Shown here: positions 43,295-51,326 of the stretch, one piece after another
Numbering within the stretch: position 1 is the first letter of the stretch
How the letters are laid out: each line of letters opens with the position of its first letter
Source: an uncultured Lachnospiraceae bacterium
GTDB taxonomy: Bacteria; Bacillota; Clostridia; Lachnospirales; Lachnospiraceae
Direction: 5' to 3'
Assembly (NCBI GenBank): GCA_934432595.1
Contig: CAKRYR010000003.1
Coordinates: 1 to 64,000 of the forward strand
Length of the DNA: 64,000 nucleotides
Program-made: the position numbers and the translations under genes
The notes under the pieces: generated by a model
The model's input: only the letters and a program-made list of their open reading frames with translations
Databases searched by the model: none
What the model was told of the DNA's origin: nothing

Positions 43295-43353
43295 GGGATT
43301 TAGCATTTAAAAGATTTGATATCAAATCTTTATATTGCTGTATCCCGATTTTT
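43295..43353 (+). terminator. Long-stem terminator-like hairpin
   Basis: A 26-position stem with five mismatches, from GGGATTTAGCA (43295) to TGCTGTATCCC (ending about 43345), folded on a perfect central palindrome (GATTTGATATCAAATC), then GATTTTT. It lies about 30 nt upstream of the uppP remnant. Confidence 0.6.
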
Positions 43354-43377
43354 GTGTCCACATATATATAATCAAAA

Positions 43378-43617
43378 TTACCGGAGAGAGCTAGATCAGG
43401 AACAACTATTATGGAAGCAGCGGTTTTAGAATTATATACATTTGACGATAATAATATTAGTGGTGAATTAATAATAAATTATTTAATGGGAATTGTAGTT
43501 GCGGATGTAGTAGGCTATATATGAACTAAAACAATGCTTAAAGTAGTTAAAAATAAGAAGTTCTTAGATTTTTCAATTTATGGCTTTGTTTTAGAAATAT
43601 TTGCTATAGCTTGCTGA
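43378..43617 (+). pseudogene. uppP: Undecaprenyl-diphosphatase (uppP/bacA) remnant
   Basis: Read from 43378, the frame gives LPERARSGTTIMEAAVLELY, then a stretch ending GIVVADVVGYI, a TGA stop at 43522-43524, then TKTMLKVVKNKKFLDFSIYGFVLEIFAIA. The ARSGTTIM part corresponds to the UppP motif PGTSRSGTTIMG, and the part after the stop corresponds to the final helices (typical IKFLLKYIKKHDFKxFGxYR). About 170 N-terminal residues and some 20-25 internal residues after the motif are missing. No start codon fits. This is a decayed 3' fragment directly upstream of ftsK, and was not noted as a gene because of the stop and deletions. Confidence 0.7.
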
Positions 43618-43656
43618 TTATGCTTCGCTTTGTTAGCTTTAGATTGGAGGAAGATT

Positions 43657-46314
43657 ATGGCAAAGAATGTTGCTGAAAAAATTCAAAATGAATTTGAAGA
43701 AGAAATTTTGGATGACAACGATGTTTACCAAAAACCAAAAGCTGTATATCATGATGAAATAATTGCAGTTGTAAGTATTGCAGCAGCAATATTGCTAGTA
43801 ATGAGCAACTTTAATATGTCAGGTAGAGTAGGCTCCTTTGTTAATAGTGTATTATTTGGAATATTCGGTATTCCAGCATATATTTCACCAATTGTATTAG
43901 TGCTTGTGGTTCTTATTTATTTAGCAAATAGAAATAATATGTTTGCATATCGTAAATGTGTAAGTGCAGTAACATTATTAATTGTTACTTGTTCTTTGAT
44001 TCAAATGACAAATTATGATGCTTCATATAAGATAACGCAGTTCTATACAATTTCTGCTTCTGAAAAATCAGGTGGAGGTATAGTTGGTGGTGTTGTATGT
44101 AGAGTGCTTAATAACTTATTTGGTTTTGGTGGATCAATAGTAATTTTAATTCTATTAGGAATTATTAGTGCAATAATTATTTCTGAAAAGACTTTTATTA
44201 GATTTGTTACAAAGGGATTTAATTCATTTATGGACAAAATTAATGGACTTAGCGAAGAAGATGAATATGTAGAAGATGAATATGTAGAAGATGATTCTTA
44301 TGATGAAGAACTAGTTGAACAACCACAGAGAAAGAGAATAGCAAAGACATTTACATTTATTCATAATAAAGATTATGAAAACGATATAGAAGATTCAGAT
44401 GAAGAATCAGAAGAATACTTCGGAGATGAAGATGAAGAATATACAGAAGATGAAGATATAGATAACAATATAGATGCTTCAGATGAATTAATAACAGCTT
44501 CTTCTGTATTCCAACAAGAGATTAATAGAAAGTTTGGTAAAGCACATAACAATGTAGAAAATGATGGAGATATACGTAAATTAGCTAATAACCTTATAAA
44601 TGGAACATTAGAAGAAGATAAAGAAGATTTAGATGATATTGATGTAATAGCAGATGATGTTACATTTGAACAATTGACTACTGATGATGTATTTGATATA
44701 AATTCTGGTAAGATGAAAGAAATAACAGAAATCGGAGTAAAACATGACAATGGTGATGGAGAAAATGATATGATGTCAGAAAATAATTCTCCTAGAGAAG
44801 AAGTCGGACGAGTAGTTAAAGTTGGATCTAAACCAAAGTATGTAAAGAAATATAGAAAACCAACTTATAATTTATTAGCAAAACCAGAACCATTTGATTC
44901 TGCTTTAGCTAAGAAAGAACAAGTGGAAACTTCAAGAAAGTTACAACAAACTTTTGATAGCTTTGGAGTAGGTGCGAAGATAACAAATGTTAGTGCAGGC
45001 CCTGCTGTTACAAGATATGAAGTACAACCAGATCAAGGTGTTAAAGTAAGTAAAATCACTAATTTAGCAGATGATATAAAACTAAATTTAGCAGCTGCTG
45101 ATATACGTATAGAAGCTCCTATCCCAGGAAAAGCAGCAGTTGGTATAGAAGTTCCTAATAAAGGTGAAAATAGTACAGTAATGCTTAGAGAATTAGTTAC
45201 ATCTCGTGAGTTTAAAGAAAAGAAATCCAATTTGGCATTTGCTGTTGGAAAAGATATTAGTGGACAAGTTGTTATAGCAGATATTGCTAAGATGCCTCAC
45301 TTACTTATTGCTGGACAAACAGGTGCAGGTAAATCAGTTTGTATTAATACATTGATAATGAGCTTGTTATATAAGGCAGATCCAGAAGATGTTAAATTAA
45401 TTATGATTGATCCTAAAGTGGTTGAACTTAGTGTATATAATGGCATTCCACACTTATTGGTACCAGTTGTTACTGATCCTAAGAAAGCATCAGGTGCTCT
45501 TAACTGGGCAGTTGCCGAAATGAATGACAGATATAAGAAATTTGCTGCAGCAGGTGTAAGGGATATTAAAGGATTTAATGAAAAAGTGGCTAGACAAGCT
45601 GAGAATGGTGCAGTTCCTAAATATATGAAGATGCCTCAGATTGTCATTATAGTAGATGAGTTAGCTGACTTAATGATGGTAGCACCAGGAGAAGTTGAAG
45701 ATGCAATATGTCGTTTGGCTCAAATGGCAAGAGCAGCGGGACTTCATTTGATTATAGCTACTCAAAGACCATCTGTTAATGTAATTACAGGTTTAATAAA
45801 AGCAAACATTCCTTCAAGAATTGCTTTTTCAGTTACATCAGTAATTGATTCAAGGACTATAATTGATGGTGGTGGAGCTGAAAAACTTCTTGGAAAAGGT
45901 GACATGTTATTCTATCCGTCAGGATATCCAAAACCTGTTCGTGTGCAAGGAGCATTTGTATCAGATAAGGAAGTAAGTGATGTAGTTGAATATTTATCTC
46001 AATACAGTGCGGGATATGATGATGAAATAGATAGTCAGATTGAATCATCTTCTGTAGCAGAAACTGAAGAAACTACTGTAAAAACTGCACCTGATAAGGA
46101 TGAATATTTTGTAGAAGCTGGTAGATTCATTATAGAAAAAGATAAAGCTTCTATTGGAATGCTTCAAAGAGTGTATAAAATTGGATTTAATAGAGCAGCA
46201 AGAATTATGGATCAATTATATGAGGCAGGTGTTGTAAGTGGTGAAGATAGTACAAAACCTAGAAAAGTTCTTATGACACATGACCAATTTAATGAGTATG
46301 TAAATACGAATTAA
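43657..46314 (+). CDS. ftsK: DNA translocase FtsK/SpoIIIE
   Basis: 885 residues. FtsK pumps DNA through the closing septum. The N-terminal about 185 residues carry four membrane helices. A very acidic, Asp/Glu-rich linker follows (about 195-370). The motor domain (about 400-790) has the Walker A GQTGAGKSVC and Walker B VIIVDELADLMM. A C-terminal winged-helix gamma domain (about 820-880, IGMLQRVYKIGFNRAARIMDQL) recognises orienting DNA sites. ATG 43657 follows TTGGAGG; an in-frame TTG at 43630 lies before that site. A terminator follows at 46343. Confidence 0.97.
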   Translation: MAKNVAEKIQNEFEEEILDDNDVYQKPKAVYHDEIIAVVSIAAAILLVMSNFNMSGRVGSFVNSVLFGIFGIPAYISPIVLVLVVLIYLANRNNMFAYRKCVSAVTLLIVTCSLIQMTNYDASYKITQFYTISASEKSGGGIVGGVVCRVLNNLFGFGGSIVILILLGIISAIIISEKTFIRFVTKGFNSFMDKINGLSEEDEYVEDEYVEDDSYDEELVEQPQRKRIAKTFTFIHNKDYENDIEDSDEESEEYFGDEDEEYTEDEDIDNNIDASDELITASSVFQQEINRKFGKAHNNVENDGDIRKLANNLINGTLEEDKEDLDDIDVIADDVTFEQLTTDDVFDINSGKMKEITEIGVKHDNGDGENDMMSENNSPREEVGRVVKVGSKPKYVKKYRKPTYNLLAKPEPFDSALAKKEQVETSRKLQQTFDSFGVGAKITNVSAGPAVTRYEVQPDQGVKVSKITNLADDIKLNLAAADIRIEAPIPGKAAVGIEVPNKGENSTVMLRELVTSREFKEKKSNLAFAVGKDISGQVVIADIAKMPHLLIAGQTGAGKSVCINTLIMSLLYKADPEDVKLIMIDPKVVELSVYNGIPHLLVPVVTDPKKASGALNWAVAEMNDRYKKFAAAGVRDIKGFNEKVARQAENGAVPKYMKMPQIVIIVDELADLMMVAPGEVEDAICRLAQMARAAGLHLIIATQRPSVNVITGLIKANIPSRIAFSVTSVIDSRTIIDGGGAEKLLGKGDMLFYPSGYPKPVRVQGAFVSDKEVSDVVEYLSQYSAGYDDEIDSQIESSSVAETEETTVKTAPDKDEYFVEAGRFIIEKDKASIGMLQRVYKIGFNRAARIMDQLYEAGVVSGEDSTKPRKVLMTHDQFNEYVNTN

Positions 46315-46342
46315 TTAACTTATATAATAAAATGGGTAATAG

Positions 46343-46379
46343 AGCTGTTACACTAAATTATTAGTGTGCAGCTTCTTTT
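46343..46379 (+). terminator. Rho-independent terminator
   Basis: AGCTGTTACACTAA faces TTAGTGTGCAGCT with a small internal mismatch, followed by TCTTTT, after ftsK. Confidence 0.85.
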
Positions 46380-46419
46380 ACTTTGAATATTTGTCGAAAA
46401 AGATGAAAGGAAAACTATA

Positions 46420-47307
46420 ATGAATAAGAATGGAATTTTAGTAGTAAATGAATTTCTAAATAGTTCAAAATTTAAAGAATTATATCAGTGGTTAAAAAAC
46501 AGTGCGGAAAGATTTAATATAAATCTTGATATTCTTACTAATAGAGAAATTATGATAGGAATTGACGATAGACAATTAGATATTCATACAATAGATTTTA
46601 TCTTATTCTGGGATAAAGATGTATTATTAGCTAGATATTTAGAAAATTTAGGATTTAAGGTATTTAATTCATCAAATGCTATTGAAATATGTGATGATAA
46701 AGCATTAACCTATGTTATGTTAGTTAATAGTGGAATAAAGATGCCTAAAACAATTGTACCACCATTTACATATGATGAAAAATACAATTATAATGAAACG
46801 AAAGTTATGAACTTTATAGAAGAGATAGAAAAAAAAATGAGTTATCCCATGATAGTTAAGGCTCGTAGAGGGTCTTTTGGAGCTCAAGTTCATATGGCAA
46901 ATACTAAAATGGAATTATTAGATGTGATTGATAAATATGATTCTAATAATATAATTTTTCAAGAATATATTGGTTCCTCTAAAGGGCATGATATAAGACT
47001 ACAAGTTGTGGGAGATAATGTTGTAGCGTCTATGTATAGATACTCAGATACAGACTTTAGGGCTAATATCACTAATGGTGGTAAAATGAAGAATTATGAA
47101 CCATCTGATGAAGAAATATACATGGCAATTAAGGCTTGTAAATACCTTGGAATGGATTTTGCAGGTGTGGATATTTTATTTGGAGAGAATAATAAACCTA
47201 TATTATGTGAAATTAATTCTAACGCCCATTTTATTAACATATATAATTGTACAGGGATAAATGTGGCAGATGAGATAATGAAATATATAAATGATATGTT
47301 GGAATAA
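46420..47307 (+). CDS. ATP-grasp (RimK-like) ligase, first of a tandem pair
   Basis: 295 residues. An N-terminal pre-ATP-grasp Rossmann-like domain (about 1-95, FILFWDKDVLLARYLENLGFKVFNSSNAIEICDDKALTY) is followed by an ATP-grasp domain with PMIVKARRGSFGAQVHMA (glycine loop), IIFQEYIGSSKGHDIRLQVVG and the metal site FAGVDILFG...PILCEINSNAHF. This is the RimK-like carboxylate-amine ligase layout. The usual end of the motif, ExNxxPG, is changed to EINSNAHF. The substrate is unknown. ATG 46420 follows AAAGG. The second ligase gene follows after 66 nt. Confidence 0.85.
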   Translation: MNKNGILVVNEFLNSSKFKELYQWLKNSAERFNINLDILTNREIMIGIDDRQLDIHTIDFILFWDKDVLLARYLENLGFKVFNSSNAIEICDDKALTYVMLVNSGIKMPKTIVPPFTYDEKYNYNETKVMNFIEEIEKKMSYPMIVKARRGSFGAQVHMANTKMELLDVIDKYDSNNIIFQEYIGSSKGHDIRLQVVGDNVVASMYRYSDTDFRANITNGGKMKNYEPSDEEIYMAIKACKYLGMDFAGVDILFGENNKPILCEINSNAHFINIYNCTGINVADEIMKYINDMLE

Positions 47308-47373
47308 GGAAATCATATATTTATTTAAAAAATAATAATATAAAAATACTGATACAGAAAGGAGTAATTCCAA

Positions 47374-48276
47374 ATGACAGGATGGATGATATACAATATA
47401 GAAGATTATAATAAAAATAAAAAATATTTTGAAATGCACAAAGAAATAGCTGATAAAAACGGCATTACGCTAGAATTGAAATTTATGGAGAATTTCTCAT
47501 ATGGTGTAAATAGCCACTCAGAATACTTTATTTTATATGATAAACAAAGGGTGGAATTACCAAAGTTTGTTATAGGTAGAATGAGAAATCCTTTGTTTAC
47601 AAAACAGTTAGAATTAATGGGAATAGATGTATATAATAATGCTTTTGTTGCTGATATATGTAATGACAAGGCAAAAACATATCAATTTTTAGCAGGTTCA
47701 AGTATAGAAGTGATACCTTCTGAGTTCGTATCAGCAGATGTATTAGATAAAAAGATTGAAAGATTGAATGCAGTAAGTGAAGACGAAAATAAGAATTTAG
47801 ATAATAAAGTTATTAAATCAACATCAGGTCATGGAGGAACAGAAGTATATTTAGCTTCTGATTATCCAGAGGCTCACTTTCCTACAGATGTAGTTGTTCA
47901 ACCTTTTGTGCAGGGGGAAAATGCAGATGTAAGAGTTTATGTACTTGATAATGCAATAGTTTCTGCTGTTAAAAGAACTGCTAGGGAAGGATTTAAGTCA
48001 AATTATTCTTTAGGTGGTGATGTAGAAGAATACATTTTATCTAAGGAAGAAAGAGTTGTAGTTGATAAAATAATTGCGTGGTTTAATAAAGAAAGATATT
48101 TAAGAGATAAAACATCTGGATTATTCTATGTAGGCGTTGACTTTATAATAGATAGAGAAGGAAAATTCTTATTTAACGAAATAGAAGACGTGGTTGGAAG
48201 CCGAATGCTCTACAAAACAAGCAACATAGATATAGTTCAAATGTACATGAATAAAATAATCTCTCGCTATTTGTAG
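47374..48276 (+). CDS. ATP-grasp (RimK-like) ligase, second of a tandem pair
   Basis: 300 residues, clearly but distantly related to the preceding protein. The N-terminal region holds VIGRMRNPLFTKQLELMGIDVYNNAFVADICNDKAKTYQFL, matching the same pre-ATP-grasp segment. The ATP-grasp domain has NKVIKSTSGHGGTEVYLA, VVVQPFVQGENADVRVYVLDN and VGVDFIIDREGKFLFNEIEDVVGSRML. The last motif (NEIEDVVGSRM) differs from the first protein's, so the two probably act on different substrates or in sequence. ATG 47374 follows AAAGGAG. No precursor-peptide gene or other biosynthetic gene is adjacent. Confidence 0.83.
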   Translation: MTGWMIYNIEDYNKNKKYFEMHKEIADKNGITLELKFMENFSYGVNSHSEYFILYDKQRVELPKFVIGRMRNPLFTKQLELMGIDVYNNAFVADICNDKAKTYQFLAGSSIEVIPSEFVSADVLDKKIERLNAVSEDENKNLDNKVIKSTSGHGGTEVYLASDYPEAHFPTDVVVQPFVQGENADVRVYVLDNAIVSAVKRTAREGFKSNYSLGGDVEEYILSKEERVVVDKIIAWFNKERYLRDKTSGLFYVGVDFIIDREGKFLFNEIEDVVGSRMLYKTSNIDIVQMYMNKIISRYL

Positions 48277-48302
48277 TCTGGGGGTCTATGCTGCAAAACC
48301 AG

Positions 48303-48412
48303 CTCTACAAATTATTGGCTAACTAAAATCTCCGCGACAAGAAATACTATTTCCAAAACAGAGCAGGGGTTATGTTTTGACTGGAAATTTTATGGAATCA
48401 ATGAAAAATATC
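48303..48412. repeat. Solitary decayed relative of the 74-bp array unit
   Basis: 48353-48412 resembles a type-1 array unit: GAGCAGGGG...TTTTGACTGG, then an AT-rich tail ending ATGAAAAAT, about 70% identical by eye to the 3' two thirds of a unit. The left hairpin arm is eroded to CCAAAAC. Immediately upstream, 48305-48337 is the reverse complement of the 33-bp TCGCGGAG...AATTTGTAG segment found at 746-779, just after the array. Confidence 0.6.
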
Positions 48413-48453
48413 TAAAGAACATTAGACAAATTTAAGATAAAATTGGTAAAAAT

Positions 48454-48482
48454 TTGCAATAATGTTCTTTATTTGTTATAAT
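48454..48482 (+). promoter_or_regulatory. Sigma-A promoter of fhs
   Basis: TTGCAA at 48454-48459, 17-nt spacer, TATAAT at 48477-48482 with an extended -10 TG at 48474-48475. No THF riboswitch is visible between it and fhs. Confidence 0.8.
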
Positions 48483-48570
48483 TATAATTATAGGGATATT
48501 TATGCACTTTTGTAAATATTATGTAGAGAAATAACTCTTCAATATTGGGATGTTTTTGGAGGATTTTAAA

Positions 48571-50241
48571 ATGAAAACGGATATAGAGATTGCACAGAAT
48601 ACGCAATTAGAACATATATTAAATGTTGCTAAAAAATTAGACATTAAAGAGGATGATTTAGAGTATTATGGTAAATATAAGGCTAAGTTATCCGATGAAT
48701 TAATTGATAGAGTAAGCAATAATAAAAATGGAAAATTGATATTAGTAACAGCGATTAATCCAACTCCAGCAGGAGAAGGTAAGACAACTATAACTGTTGG
48801 GTTAGGTCAAGCATTAGATAAGCTTGGTAAAAAGTCAGTTATAGCACTTAGAGAACCTTCTTTAGGTCCATGTTTTGGAATAAAGGGTGGTGCAGCAGGT
48901 GGTGGATATGCACAGGTTGTACCTATGGAAGACCTTAATTTACATTTTACAGGTGACTTTCATGCTATAACATCTGCTAACAATTTATTGGCTGCTATGT
49001 TAGATAATCATATTCATCAAGGTAATGCTTTAAACATTGATCCAAATCAAGTAATGTGGAAACGATGTGTGGACATTAATGATAGAGAATTAAGAAATAT
49101 AGTAATTGGTCTAGGTCGTAAAGCGGATGGCGTTGTTAGAGAAGACCATTTTATAATAACTGTTGCATCTGAGATAATGGCGATACTTTGTTTAGCAAAT
49201 GATATAGAAGACTTAAGAGATAGATTAAGTAATATTATTGTAGCCTATACATATGACGGAAAGCCAGTTACAGCTAAAGAATTAAATGCAGTAGGTTCTA
49301 TGCTGGCTTTATTAAAGGATGCAATTAAACCTAATCTAATTCAAACACTAGAACATACACCAGCAATAGTACATGGTGGACCATTTGCTAACATAGCGCA
49401 TGGTTGTAATAGTGTAAGAGCTACTAAGACTGCTTTGAAGTTGGCAGATTATGTTGTTACTGAAGCTGGATTTGGAGCAGATTTAGGTGCAGAGAAGTTC
49501 TTTGATATAAAATGTAGGAGTGCTAATATTAAGCCCAATGCAGTAGTTCTTGTTGCGACTATTAGAGCACTAAAATATCATGGTGGAATTAAATTAGATG
49601 AACTTTCTAATGAAAATGTTGATGCATTAAAGAAAGGAATTGTTAACTTAGAGAAACATATTGAGAATATTCAGAATTATGGTGTACCAGTAGTTATTAC
49701 ACTTAATCAATTTATTACTGATACAGATGCTGAGATTAATTATATATCTGATTTCTGTAGAGAGCATGATTGTGAATTTGCATTATCAAGAGTATGGGAA
49801 AAAGGTGGAGAAGGTGGATTAGAATTAGCTCAGAAAGTAATAGACACAATTGATAATAAACCAAGCAAATTTGAACCTTTATATGATGTTAATATGTCTA
49901 TTAAGGATAAAATATATACAATCGCAAGTAAGATATATGGTGCAACGGAAGTTACTTATGATAAATCTACACTTACTATGATAAAGAGGATAGAAGAATT
50001 AGGGTATGATAAGTTGCCTATTTGTATGGCGAAAAATCAATATTCATTATCAGATGACCCAAGCAAACTTGGAAGACCAGAGAATTTTAGTATAAATATT
50101 AGGGAAATATATGTAAATGCCGGAGCCGGCTTTATAGTTGCTATTACAGGAACTATTATGACTATGCCTGGTTTGCCTAAGAAACCTGCAGCAGAAAATA
50201 TTGATGTAACAAAAGAGGGAGTAATTACAGGTTTATTTTAG
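48571..50241 (+). CDS. fhs: Formate-tetrahydrofolate ligase
   Basis: 556 residues, the usual length. It makes 10-formyl-THF from formate, THF and ATP, feeding FolD and purine synthesis and, in acetogens, the methyl branch of the Wood-Ljungdahl pathway. Motifs: P-loop TPAGEGKTTITVGLGQAL, REPSLGPCFGIKGGAAGGGYAQVVPMEDLNLHFTGD, and FANIAHGCNSVRATK. ATG 48571 follows GGAGG; an ATG at 48550 lies upstream of that site. The response regulator gene follows after 29 nt and may be cotranscribed. Confidence 0.98.
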   Translation: MKTDIEIAQNTQLEHILNVAKKLDIKEDDLEYYGKYKAKLSDELIDRVSNNKNGKLILVTAINPTPAGEGKTTITVGLGQALDKLGKKSVIALREPSLGPCFGIKGGAAGGGYAQVVPMEDLNLHFTGDFHAITSANNLLAAMLDNHIHQGNALNIDPNQVMWKRCVDINDRELRNIVIGLGRKADGVVREDHFIITVASEIMAILCLANDIEDLRDRLSNIIVAYTYDGKPVTAKELNAVGSMLALLKDAIKPNLIQTLEHTPAIVHGGPFANIAHGCNSVRATKTALKLADYVVTEAGFGADLGAEKFFDIKCRSANIKPNAVVLVATIRALKYHGGIKLDELSNENVDALKKGIVNLEKHIENIQNYGVPVVITLNQFITDTDAEINYISDFCREHDCEFALSRVWEKGGEGGLELAQKVIDTIDNKPSKFEPLYDVNMSIKDKIYTIASKIYGATEVTYDKSTLTMIKRIEELGYDKLPICMAKNQYSLSDDPSKLGRPENFSINIREIYVNAGAGFIVAITGTIMTMPGLPKKPAAENIDVTKEGVITGLF

Positions 50242-50270
50242 GTTAATAACATGTAGGAGGGTTTCAATAT

Positions 50271-51323
50271 ATGCAAAACCACGTGCTTGTTGTTGATGAT
50301 AACACAACAAACCTTAAATTAGCAGAGAATACATTAAAACCACATTATAGAGTAACATTATTGGTTTCAGGAGAACAAGCTTTAAAATTTCTTATGAAGA
50401 ATAGACCAGACTTAATATTGTTGGATATACTTATGCCGGGAATGGATGGATTTGAAACAATTAGACATATTAAGGCTAATCCATATACTAAAGATATACC
50501 TGTAATATTTTTAACAGCTAAGTCTGAGTCAATAAGTGAGGTTAATGCTCTTAGTTTAGGCGCAGCAGATTTTATTGCAAAACCCTTTGTTCCTGAGATA
50601 ATGTTGCAAAGAGTAAGCTTACAGATTGAGCTTTCTTTATATCGTAACAAACTAGAACAAATGGTTAGGAATAAAACTCATATAGTTGAAAAATTACAAG
50701 ATGTTCTAGTATCAAGTATAACTGACCTTGTGGAGTTTCGAGATAAGGTTACGGGTGGTCATGCTAAGAGAACAGGTAAATATTTTGAGGTATTTGTAAA
50801 TTTCTTAAAAAATTTACCACAGTATGCACCAATACTTACGCAAGATGTTATAATTGATATGTTAAGAGCGGCTCCTTTACATGACGTAGGTAAAATAGGT
50901 ATAAATGATAATGTATTAACAAAGAATAGTGGTCTTGATAATCAAGAATTCGCATATATGCAACAACATACGATACTAGGAGGATTGGCATTTGAAAAAG
51001 CATTAGAAGAATTGCCAGACAATAGATTCTTACATATTGCAAGAGATATGGCATTATGTCATCATGAACGTTGGTCTGGACAAGGATATCCTAATGGTTT
51101 GGTAGGGGAGCAGATACCATTATCTGCAAGGATTATGGCTATAGTTGATGTCTATGATGCTTTAACAACAAAAAGATCATACAAAGAACCATATAGTCAT
51201 GATTCAGCAGTAAATATTATGATGCAACTTAGAGGAGACCATTTTGATCCAACTTTAGCAGATGCTTTTTTACAATGTTCAGAAGCATTTAGAGAATTAT
51301 CTCAGAGGTTTGAGGAGGACTAA
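50271..51323 (+). CDS. Response regulator with HD-GYP phosphodiesterase domain
   Basis: 350 residues. The receiver domain (1-120) keeps the phosphoacceptor Asp52 (LILLDILMPGMDG) and Lys104 (AKPF). The HD-GYP domain (about 145-345) has HD at 204-205 (LHDVGKIGI), then HHERWSGQGYPNGL with GYP at 272-274. HD-GYP enzymes degrade cyclic-di-GMP. The HD-GYP motif is intact, so activity is likely. The hybrid histidine kinase begins 4 nt after the stop, so this is its natural partner. The output would be a change between motile and sessile states. ATG 50271 follows AGGAGGG. Confidence 0.93.
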   Translation: MQNHVLVVDDNTTNLKLAENTLKPHYRVTLLVSGEQALKFLMKNRPDLILLDILMPGMDGFETIRHIKANPYTKDIPVIFLTAKSESISEVNALSLGAADFIAKPFVPEIMLQRVSLQIELSLYRNKLEQMVRNKTHIVEKLQDVLVSSITDLVEFRDKVTGGHAKRTGKYFEVFVNFLKNLPQYAPILTQDVIIDMLRAAPLHDVGKIGINDNVLTKNSGLDNQEFAYMQQHTILGGLAFEKALEELPDNRFLHIARDMALCHHERWSGQGYPNGLVGEQIPLSARIMAIVDVYDALTTKRSYKEPYSHDSAVNIMMQLRGDHFDPTLADAFLQCSEAFRELSQRFEED

Positions 51324-51326
51324 AAA

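Noticed and set aside
43200..43355. Known structured RNA (SRP, 6S or riboswitch)
   Set aside because: Hairpins are present, but none of the conserved cores of those RNAs is visible; the first half matches a dispersed repeat at 25011.
46420..48276. Graspetide (microviridin-like) cluster
   Set aside because: Two ATP-grasp genes are suggestive, but no precursor peptide with a repeated core or transporter is adjacent.
48277..48570. THF riboswitch before fhs
   Set aside because: Neither here nor before folD do I see the conserved THF-I or THF-II core; the space holds repeat relics and a promoter.
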